Source of the DNA: Vibrio hippocampi
Lineage (GTDB): Bacteria > Pseudomonadota > Gammaproteobacteria > Enterobacterales > Vibrionaceae
DNA: 64,000 nt
Direction of reading: 5' to 3'
NCBI RefSeq assembly: GCF_921292975.1
Contig: NZ_CAKLCM010000002.1
Span: 62,001 to 126,000 of the forward strand
Positions 16,757 to 23,899 of the stretch are shown in pieces (position 1 is the stretch's first letter; the number at the start of each line of letters is the position of its first letter). The position numbers were made by a program, and so were the translations under genes. The notes below the pieces were generated by a model, which worked only from the letters and a program-made list of their open reading frames with translations, ran no database searches and was not told where the DNA came from.

Positions 16757-17659
16757 ATGAAGCAATATATTAAAAAAAATGGTCAAGCAATTATCGAACT
16801 CGCACGTTATTTTATGCTAATGGAGGTTGGAACAAGAGTGCTGACCGTCGATGAATTGTCCAAAAAAATTGCCTGCTCGGTTGGGTATATTGCCAAATCA
16901 ATTAAAGAGATAGAGGCAATCGGCGCTATCCACCTTGAAAGGCAAGGTCGAAATGGAACCATAGTTAAATCGATCAATTTCAAAAAACTCGTGGAGTTGG
17001 CTGATTTTGGTCGTTTGGTTTGTGCGATGCCTTTACCTTATACAAAGCGTTATGAAGGGCTTGCTTCTGCGATTAAGGATCAGATCGATATCGTGCCTCT
17101 ATACTTTGCACATATGAGAGGGGCTGACGTAAGAGCGGAGTGTCTTAAGAATGGAGTATACGACATCGCTATCATGTCGAAGTTGGCCGCACAAAGTTAT
17201 ATTGAAGAAGGTACATTACAGATAGCGATAGAACTGCCAGTACATAGTTATGTTTCCGAGCATAAGTTGATCTACAAAGGTGACGATAGAGATTCGATTA
17301 AACGTATTGGCGTTGATCCTGATTCACCAGATCAGAAAGTGCTCACTGAAATGATTTTCAAAGGTAGAAATGTTGACATTGTTGCTGTGCCATATAATGA
17401 GTGCTTGGATAAAGTGAATTCAAATTATATAGATGCGACTATATGGAATCCAAGTTCAAAAAGTAATGAGCAATACTCCAGCCTAAGACAAGAGGCGATC
17501 AGTGATTTAGATAATGTAGATAACTTTTCAATTGCTGTTTTGATGGTCAGAAAGGATGCAAACTTCACAAAAGCACTGTTAAATCATATGTTAAATATTG
17601 AAGAATTAAAATCACATCAGGAGCAAGTTATATCCGGTAGCCGAACTCCTACTTATTAG
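16757..17659 (+). CDS. yhfZ: YhfZ-like transcriptional regulator
   Basis: A 300-aa protein with an N-terminal winged helix (~25-75, including VGYIAKSIKEIEAIGAIHLE) and a C-terminal periplasmic-binding-protein-like domain (~80-290) that would bind an effector. Organisation and partners match E. coli YhfZ. It leads an AT-rich operon of yhf homologues and probably autoregulates it. The 260 bp upstream hold AT-rich promoter-like sequence but no clear operator. Sequence from here on is visibly more AT-rich than the preceding operon, suggesting separate acquisition. Confidence 0.82.
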   Translation: MKQYIKKNGQAIIELARYFMLMEVGTRVLTVDELSKKIACSVGYIAKSIKEIEAIGAIHLERQGRNGTIVKSINFKKLVELADFGRLVCAMPLPYTKRYEGLASAIKDQIDIVPLYFAHMRGADVRAECLKNGVYDIAIMSKLAAQSYIEEGTLQIAIELPVHSYVSEHKLIYKGDDRDSIKRIGVDPDSPDQKVLTEMIFKGRNVDIVAVPYNECLDKVNSNYIDATIWNPSSKSNEQYSSLRQEAISDLDNVDNFSIAVLMVRKDANFTKALLNHMLNIEELKSHQEQVISGSRTPTY

Positions 17660-17668
17660 GTGGAAATA

Positions 17669-18028
17669 ATGAAAGAAAGAATGAAAATTTTGTTATCTAA
17701 CAATGTCATCACTAAAGAGTCTTTTGAATCAATCCTATTGGTGATTGATTATTTTAACCGTGAATGGGGGTTGTCTGAGTCAAATGAGCAATATCAAATG
17801 ATAATGACTCATTTGGTAAGAGCGACGGATCGAATAAAACAAGGGAAAGAAATACAAGACGGGTTGGATTGCGATATTTACAATGAAATGGAATCAATGT
17901 CTGAATTTTCTTTTATTAAAGAGATTAATAGTTATATATGTGGAATGATGGGATTAAGAGAAGTACCTGAAACAGAGAACTCTTTTTTCTTATTTAATAT
18001 CACATCACTTTATGAGATGAGAAGCTAA
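17669..18028 (+). CDS. yhfY: YhfY-like PRD-domain protein
   Basis: A helical protein of about 119 aa from ATG 17669, which has a ribosome site AGGTGG; the GTG at 17660 abuts the previous stop and is less likely. Its length and position directly after yhfZ match E. coli YhfY, described as a PTS-regulation-domain (PRD) protein. Conserved histidines typical of classical PRDs are not obvious, so regulation by PTS phosphorylation is uncertain. Confidence 0.7.
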   Translation: MKERMKILLSNNVITKESFESILLVIDYFNREWGLSESNEQYQMIMTHLVRATDRIKQGKEIQDGLDCDIYNEMESMSEFSFIKEINSYICGMMGLREVPETENSFFLFNITSLYEMRS

Positions 18029-18033
18029 CGATT

Positions 18034-18915
18034 ATGACAATTGATAAGAGTGGTTATACCTATTGCCATGAGCATTTGCATATAGACCTTTCATATGTGA
18101 AAGGTGATCCAGATTGCTTGTTAAATCAATATGAAAACATTAGAGATGAACTTGCTTCTTTAAAGAATCAAGGGGTTTCGAACATCATTGAAGTAACAAA
18201 TCGTTTTATGGGAAGAAATCCTCATTTTATTGAAAGTTTAATGAGGGATACAGAGATGAATGTACTGCTCTCGACAGGATATTACATTGATGGATTTTTT
18301 CCTGATAGAGTTCAGCATTTTAGTGAAAGGCAAATTGCTGATGAAATGATAGTAGAACTGACGTCAGGGATTGACGGTTCACGACTCACAGCGTCATTGA
18401 TCGGTGAAATCGGTAGTAGTGAAAACCAATTTACGGAGGCAGAACAAAAGATTTTTAGAGCAGCTGCCATTGCTCATTTAGAAACTGGAGCGCCGATTTC
18501 AACCCATACATCCTTTACTACATGCGGCATAGAGCAAATTGATTTGCTACGTAGCATGAAGGTTAATTTAGAAAACGTAACTATTGGTCATTGCGATCTT
18601 GATGACAACTTTGATTATTTACTTCGGTTAGTTGACTCAGGGTGCATGATCCAATTCGACACGATTGGAAAGAACAATTATTACCCTGATGAAAAAAGGG
18701 CAAACACGATAATGGAGCTGATCAATAGAGGGTATGTTGAGCAAATAATGCTATCTATGGATATAACACGCTGCTCTCATTTAAAAGCCAATGGAGGATT
18801 AGGTTTCTCATATCTGATCGATAATTTTATCCCGCGATTAAAGAAGAAAGGGGTAAATGACAATTATATTGAAGTTATGATGAAGGATAATCCCAATAAA
18901 TTCTTTTCCTACTAA
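18034..18915 (+). CDS. php: Phosphotriesterase homology protein
   Basis: This 293-aa amidohydrolase-superfamily protein has the first metal-binding motif HEHLHIDLS at residues ~11-19, a glutamate in GEIG (~126) where many phosphotriesterases have a carboxylated lysine, then STHTS (~156), IGHCDL (~183) and SMDITR (~245) as the remaining metal ligands. That makes a binuclear metal site likely. It corresponds to E. coli Php (YhfV), whose physiological substrate is not established. It lies inside the yhf-like operon. Confidence 0.88.
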   Translation: MTIDKSGYTYCHEHLHIDLSYVKGDPDCLLNQYENIRDELASLKNQGVSNIIEVTNRFMGRNPHFIESLMRDTEMNVLLSTGYYIDGFFPDRVQHFSERQIADEMIVELTSGIDGSRLTASLIGEIGSSENQFTEAEQKIFRAAAIAHLETGAPISTHTSFTTCGIEQIDLLRSMKVNLENVTIGHCDLDDNFDYLLRLVDSGCMIQFDTIGKNNYYPDEKRANTIMELINRGYVEQIMLSMDITRCSHLKANGGLGFSYLIDNFIPRLKKKGVNDNYIEVMMKDNPNKFFSY

Positions 18916-18930
18916 ATAGAGGCAGTGATT

Positions 18931-19293
18931 ATGAAGTCTATAGCGATTGTTGGATTGCAGCGTGAACAAATAAAAGATGAAATAGAGAAAACCTCGCCTG
19001 GAACATTTTTGTGTCACATTATGAATGATATGGAGGCAGCAATGAAAGTTAAAGCTGGTGAAATTGATTATTACATAGGGGCATGTAATACAGGAGCTGG
19101 TGCCGCACTCAGTATGGCAATTGCAATTATTGGGTTTAATGAATCTTGTACTATTGCAAAGCCATCAATCCAAGCAAAAGAAGATGAAGTTCGGAAATTT
19201 ATTTCTGAAGGCAAGAAAGCATTTGGTTTATCAGTGGAGCATGTCGATCATGCTGTTCCCATGTTAACTAGGGTGTTAGCTGAAGAGGTGTAA
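18931..19293 (+). CDS. yhfU: YhfU-like small protein (DUF2620)
   Basis: A 120-aa alpha/beta protein starting at ATG 18931 (MKSIAIVGLQREQI); the upstream GTG at 18925 is less likely. The segment DYYIGACNTGAGAALSMAIA is glycine-rich and nucleotide- or phosphate-binding in appearance, typical of the DUF2620/YhfU family. It is encoded just before the yhfT permease, as in E. coli. Function not established. Confidence 0.8.
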   Translation: MKSIAIVGLQREQIKDEIEKTSPGTFLCHIMNDMEAAMKVKAGEIDYYIGACNTGAGAALSMAIAIIGFNESCTIAKPSIQAKEDEVRKFISEGKKAFGLSVEHVDHAVPMLTRVLAEEV

Positions 19294-19294
19294 T

Positions 19295-20599
19295 ATGGAA
19301 ATTTACAATATTGGTTTAATTGCAGCGTTGTGTGCGATGACGGCGTTAATTGCCCATATGTCAGCAGCGGTATTTCACGATGGAATTCGTCCAATCTTGC
19401 CTCAATTAATTGAAGGTAATATGACGAGACGCGATGCAGGTTCTGTAGCATTTGGTCTTTCGATTGGTTTTGTTGCTTCGGTGGGTATTTCTTTTACTTT
19501 ATCTACAGGTCTTTTAAACCCATGGCTGCTTTTTCTTCCAACAGACATCATTGGTGTTATGGCTGCTAATCGAGTCATTGCCGCTATCGGTGGCGGAATT
19601 TGGGGGGTGTTAGTTGTAACCAGTTTAGCGGGTGTTAATGCAGTATTAACCGGTCTGCCTATTGATGCGTTAGGGGCTCTAGGCGAGTTGGGAACACCGG
19701 TCATGTCTGCATTCGCACTGTTCCCATTGCTTGCCATTTTTTACCAATTTGGCTGGAAACCCGGTGCGGTAGCTGCAGTTGTCATTCTCATTTCTCGTCT
19801 TCTTGTTATTAAATTTACGGCGATATACCCAGAATCGATTCAGATTTTTGTCGGTATGGTGATGCTAGTGGGCATCGCAATTAGAAAAGATATGACAGAT
19901 AAAGCTAATGGCACTGCGCCACCAGATATGAGTGGTATGCGTAGTTTGTTCGAGGAGCGTACCAAACGCATCTTTAAAAATATGCCGTTTCTTGCGGTTA
20001 CAGGAGCATTGATCGCAGCGGCAGCCGCATCAGGTATTTTTGCAGGCTCTGAAGTGTCGATTTATTCACTCGCTGAGGCTTATAAAATCGAAGATGCAGC
20101 AGCACAAAAAGAAGCCTTAAATCAGGTCGCATTATCTGAATTTATGCGTGGTCTTGGCTTCATTCCATTAATCGCAACAACAGCTTTAGCAACAGGTGTT
20201 TATGGTGTCGTTGGTTTCACATTTGTATTTGTAGTGGGTTACTTATCTCCCAATGTTCCAGTGGCAGCGGTTCTTGGCGCGGTAACAATTTGCTTGGAAA
20301 TTCTTCTCCTGCGTAGTATTGGTCGCTTCTTGGAGCAATTCCCCTCGATTCGAAATGCTTCTGACAACATTCGTAACAGTATGAATATCCTGATGGAATT
20401 TGCACTATTGATTGGTGGTGTACTGGCTGTTATGAAGATGGGCAGCACCACAGGTTTCACTATTTTTGCTGTCCTGTACTACTTAAATGAAGTAATGGGA
20501 CGTCCAGTATTGAAGATTGCTGCTCCAGCAGTTGCTGCAATTCTTACTGGTGTCATTCTAAATATCCTATTTGTTCTAGGGTTATTTGTTCCTGCTTAA
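19295..20599 (+). CDS. yhfT: YhfT-like multi-pass membrane transporter
   Basis: A 434-aa, very hydrophobic protein with about 11-12 membrane segments, e.g. ~5-25, 55-75, 95-115, 145-175 and several in the C-terminal half. The N-terminal motif HMSAAVFHDGIRPILPQLIEG is family-characteristic. It corresponds to E. coli YhfT, an inner-membrane transporter of unknown substrate, presumably importing whatever the Php/YhfX/YhfW enzymes process. Confidence 0.82.
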   Translation: MEIYNIGLIAALCAMTALIAHMSAAVFHDGIRPILPQLIEGNMTRRDAGSVAFGLSIGFVASVGISFTLSTGLLNPWLLFLPTDIIGVMAANRVIAAIGGGIWGVLVVTSLAGVNAVLTGLPIDALGALGELGTPVMSAFALFPLLAIFYQFGWKPGAVAAVVILISRLLVIKFTAIYPESIQIFVGMVMLVGIAIRKDMTDKANGTAPPDMSGMRSLFEERTKRIFKNMPFLAVTGALIAAAAASGIFAGSEVSIYSLAEAYKIEDAAAQKEALNQVALSEFMRGLGFIPLIATTALATGVYGVVGFTFVFVVGYLSPNVPVAAVLGAVTICLEILLLRSIGRFLEQFPSIRNASDNIRNSMNILMEFALLIGGVLAVMKMGSTTGFTIFAVLYYLNEVMGRPVLKIAAPAVAAILTGVILNILFVLGLFVPA

Positions 20600-20652
20600 T
20601 GACTGTTGGCGGTAAGGCTTATACCTTGTCGTCAAATGAGGTAGATCAGCAA

Positions 20653-21792
20653 ATGTTTCTAAAAGCCTTACAAATTCAAAACTCCAAACTGATAGACGCA
20701 ACACTGAAACTGCACAAAGACGGTCAATTATTACCGGATTCTTATGTGGTTGATTTGGAACAATTTAAGCTCAATGCCCAATGTATCAAAGATAAAGCGG
20801 ATGAATTTGGAATAAAACTTTATGGAATGACCAAGCAGGTTGGTCGCAATGCAGTTCTTGCGAAAGTATTAGAAGATATAGGGTACGAAGGCATCGTAGC
20901 TGTTGATTATAAAGAGGCAAGAGTTTTACATCAGAAAGGCATAAAAATTAGCCACCTTGGACATTTAGTTCAGCCGCCAGAAAATATGTTGAGTGAGATC
21001 ATCCAAGCGATTAAACCTGAAGTGATGACTGTGTATTCATTAGAAAAAGCACAAGCGATTTCTGATATTGCCGAGAAGTTCGGTGTTACACAGCGAGTGC
21101 TGGTGAAATTTATTGATGAGGGGGATTTGCTTTACGTTAACCAAGAGTCTGGTTTCCAGTTGACGGATATGGCGACGGTATTGTCTGAGCTATCGAAAAT
21201 GGTGGGTATTAAAGTTGAAGGTCTGACTCATTTCCCATGTTTTCTGCACGATGGAGAAAGTACCAAGCCAACAAATAACTTGAACTCATTGGTGAAAGCG
21301 AAACAGCAGTGGCCGTCTGATTTTTCATTGAACCAAGTGAATATGCCCTCGACAACTTGCTGCGCAACATTGCCAATGATCTCTCATTTTGGAGGAACTC
21401 ACGGAGAACCAGGGCATGCTCTAACAGGCACGTTTCCGGAGAATACGGATGGTTCGCAACCTGAAAAAGTCGCAATGTTATATGTTTCCGAGATTGCCCA
21501 TCATTACGGTAATGATTCTTACTGTTTTGCCGGAGGGTATTACCGCAGAGGACATTTAGACAAAGCACTGCTCAACTCGAAAGTCGTTAAGATCATTAAT
21601 GATGATAAAGATTCAATTGATTACCACTTGAAAGTTGAAGGGATTCACCCGATTGGTCATCCGCTGATTATGGCATTTAGAACTCAAGTGTTTGTGACGC
21701 GATCAGATGTGGTTATCGTCGATGGAGTTCAATCGGGTCAACCACAAATTGTAGGCTGTTATACCGCATTGGGAGACGCAATCAATGAGTAG
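20653..21792 (+). CDS. yhfX: YhfX-like PLP-dependent protein, alanine racemase N-terminal fold
   Basis: From ATG 20653 (MFLKALQIQN), the start used by E. coli YhfX, the protein has 379 aa. An ATG at 20599 overlapping the yhfT stop would add 18 residues. A fold-type III PLP barrel is indicated by YVVDLEQF near the start, the PLP-lysine motif YGMTKQVGRN (~55) and conserved THFPCF, EPGHALTG and GGYYRRGH motifs. The family is related to alanine/ornithine racemases but its reaction is not known. It overlaps yhfW by 8 bases, indicating coupled translation. Confidence 0.84.
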   Translation: MFLKALQIQNSKLIDATLKLHKDGQLLPDSYVVDLEQFKLNAQCIKDKADEFGIKLYGMTKQVGRNAVLAKVLEDIGYEGIVAVDYKEARVLHQKGIKISHLGHLVQPPENMLSEIIQAIKPEVMTVYSLEKAQAISDIAEKFGVTQRVLVKFIDEGDLLYVNQESGFQLTDMATVLSELSKMVGIKVEGLTHFPCFLHDGESTKPTNNLNSLVKAKQQWPSDFSLNQVNMPSTTCCATLPMISHFGGTHGEPGHALTGTFPENTDGSQPEKVAMLYVSEIAHHYGNDSYCFAGGYYRRGHLDKALLNSKVVKIINDDKDSIDYHLKVEGIHPIGHPLIMAFRTQVFVTRSDVVIVDGVQSGQPQIVGCYTALGDAINE

Positions 21793-22996
21793 GTTTATAG
21801 TATTTGTCTTGGATGGCTTTGGTATTGGAGAGATGCCAGATGTTGCAACAGAGCGTTCTCAAGATATAGGTTCTAACACTGCATTTAAGCTTTTATCTGC
21901 CTTTACAGATAAAAGGCTGCCGACACTTGAAAAGCTTGGTTTAAATAATGTCGTAGGTTGTAAAACATCTGCAATGCAGCCTGTTTCGACAGCTTGTGTT
22001 GGTAAGAGTCAGTTAAAGCATGAAGGGTGTGATACTTTCGCAGGACATCAAGAGATTATGGGAACAAAGCCTAAAAAGCCCCTAGTAAAACCGTTTCACT
22101 ACTCTATTGATAAAATTGAACATTCTCTTCACTCTGAGGGATATACAGTTAATCGAATTACCCGCAGTGGGCAATCACTGCTAATGATCAATGACTGCGT
22201 GATTGTCGGCGATAATCTTGAAGCCGAGTTGGGTCAGGTTTATAACGTAACAGCAAATCTTAGTGAGATTTCATTTGAAGATGTTCAGCAAATTGGGCGA
22301 GTTATACGCAATAGCAATGATGTGGCAAGAAACGTCGTCTTTGGTGGTGAGTTAGCTTCAAATCAGAACCTTATCGATGCTATTGAAGTGAAAGGAGAAT
22401 GTATTGGCGTGAATGCTCCTAAGTCAGGTGCTTATGATAAAGGCTTTAAAGTCATTCATCTTGGTTACGGTGTTGATCGTTTAGTTCAAGTACCTGAAAT
22501 GCTGAATGCGAAAGGAATCAGCACTACATTAGTGGGCAAGGTAGCCGATATTGTTCAAAACCCACATGGCACAAATTTTATGAAAATCAGTAATACTGAT
22601 GAGATCTGTCGTATCAGTATTGAGGAGATCGCTAAATCAGAAACCGGTTTTTTCTGTATCAATGTACAAGAAACCGACCTTGCTGGTCATAAACAAGATC
22701 CTGAAAGCTATTGGGCTACTTTAGAAAAAGCCGACCAAGGTTTAAGTGAAATCCTCAAAATTTTGAATGAAAATGATATTCTTATCGTGACTGCGGATCA
22801 TGGTAATGATCCATACATCGGTCATAGCAAACACACGAGAGAGTACACCCCACTTTTAGCCTATGGTAAGCAGGTTAAAGGCACCAGTATTGGTGAGCGC
22901 CTTACCCTAGCCGATATTGGTGCAACCGTTTGTGATTACTTTGAGTCGAACCCTCCTCAATTTGGTGAGTCATTCTTACCTCGATTAATACAATAA
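21785..22996 (+). CDS. yhfW: YhfW-like phosphopentomutase-family metalloenzyme
   Basis: A 403-aa protein of the alkaline phosphatase superfamily. The first metal motif is VLDGFGIGEMPD (~8-19). A DTFAGHQEIMG segment carries the phosphate-bearing Thr region of phosphopentomutases, and C-terminal metal ligands appear in ETDLAGH and TADHGNDP with HSKHTRE. It is the closest relative of DeoB-type phosphopentomutases but belongs to the YhfW branch of the yhf operon. Last gene of the operon; no strong terminator is visible downstream. Confidence 0.85.
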   Translation: MSRFIVFVLDGFGIGEMPDVATERSQDIGSNTAFKLLSAFTDKRLPTLEKLGLNNVVGCKTSAMQPVSTACVGKSQLKHEGCDTFAGHQEIMGTKPKKPLVKPFHYSIDKIEHSLHSEGYTVNRITRSGQSLLMINDCVIVGDNLEAELGQVYNVTANLSEISFEDVQQIGRVIRNSNDVARNVVFGGELASNQNLIDAIEVKGECIGVNAPKSGAYDKGFKVIHLGYGVDRLVQVPEMLNAKGISTTLVGKVADIVQNPHGTNFMKISNTDEICRISIEEIAKSETGFFCINVQETDLAGHKQDPESYWATLEKADQGLSEILKILNENDILIVTADHGNDPYIGHSKHTREYTPLLAYGKQVKGTSIGERLTLADIGATVCDYFESNPPQFGESFLPRLIQ

Positions 22997-23038
22997 AATA
23001 AGAGGTAGGGTGTATAGTTCGGGGGTTGCGATCAACAC

Positions 23039-23362
23039 CTATTCATTCAGGACTGAGCTTAGAAGGCTTACTGAAACGGGGACAAGTCCTACTTTTAATC
23101 CGAATGGTTTAAAAACTTTATCGAGAATGTCGGTTTTGAAAGCGCCTCGATCATTCTCAATCTCAGAGATGGTCTTTCTCGAAACTCCAACCATCTTGGC
23201 AAATGCATCCTGTTTAATGCCTAACACTTCCATTCTAAGCGCCTTAAGTGCTAACCCTTGCGTCAGCTCCCCCATTAGCAAAGCGTGAATGACTTGGTTT
23301 ATGCGACTTTTTCGCTCAGATACAGAAATAGGCTGCACGTTCTTGGAGGCTCTCTTCTGCAC
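23039..23362 (-). CDS. HipB-like XRE-family repressor (orphan antitoxin)
   Basis: A 107-aa protein starting with GTG at 23362. The Cro/C1 helix-turn-helix is at ~48-80 (KQDAFAKMVGVSRKTISEIEND), with a HipB/y4mF-like C-terminus (VFKPFGLKVGLVPV). Toxin partners (HipA, RelE/HigB) would be expected adjacent, but neither flank encodes one. Two GCGC-centred palindromes directly upstream probably are its operators. It could be a solitary regulator or the remnant of a toxin-antitoxin module. Whether it influences the rightward cas operon is unknown. Confidence 0.82.
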   Translation of the reverse strand: MQKRASKNVQPISVSERKSRINQVIHALLMGELTQGLALKALRMEVLGIKQDAFAKMVGVSRKTISEIENDRGAFKTDILDKVFKPFGLKVGLVPVSVSLLSSVLNE

Positions 23363-23384
23363 ATTTTTGTGTTGTTATTTTACG

Positions 23385-23437
23385 CTTTTATGCGCATAAA
23401 AGTGTGGGTTAGCATCTTTTTAATGCGCGTAAAAAAG
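23385..23437. promoter_or_regulatory. Twin palindromic operators upstream of the HipB-like gene
   Basis: A perfect 18-bp palindrome CTTTTATGCGCATAAAAG (23385-23402) is followed by an imperfect copy (TTTTTAATGCGCGTAAAAAA, 23417-23436). Their GCGC centres are 33 bp apart, close to three helical turns, as expected for cooperative repressor binding. Confidence 0.7.
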
Positions 23438-23690
23438 TGATTACATAGTTTTATAGGGATACTTGGTATGCAGAATGTGATTATAGAATATAGGTTTAGT
23501 GAGTATCGGTTGTGCAGGTGATGCTGTTGGGTTGGTAGAGTAAATGAAGTGAAGATAAGTGTTCGAGTAAGGCTTGCTGTTCAGCCTCAATCGCTTGAGC
23601 CAATAAATTGTGAGATCCCATTTTAAAAGTTCATTCAATGGGTTCTCTAGTTTGTGCAGTTCTGCAATGTTATTATGCCTGTCGATGCAT

Positions 23691-23732
23691 ATTGTTGATT
23701 GTTGATTGTTGATTGTTGATTGTTGGTTGTTG
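23691..23732 (+). repeat. Heptanucleotide tandem repeat (ATTGTTG)x6
   Basis: Five exact copies of ATTGTTG and a sixth with one change (GTTGTTG) lie upstream of cas3. The rest of 23438-23899 is AT-rich and holds no supported gene; the cas promoter should be here. Confidence 0.9.
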
Positions 23733-23899
23733 ATCTAGCGAGATCAATCAACTCGTTACATTACATTCCTTCCTATACACCAGAAATAACTATAGCTCCT
23801 TTCCCTTTGGAGGTTTATGAAAGATAGAAGTAAGTACCGATATAAGTTTAATTAACTGACTTGCAATAGGTTTATCGAGAACATTACGCAGTGGGAGCG

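Noticed and set aside
23441..23638. Possible toxin gene upstream of the HipB-like gene
   Set aside because: Low-complexity 65-codon frame on the minus strand without toxin motifs or a ribosome site.
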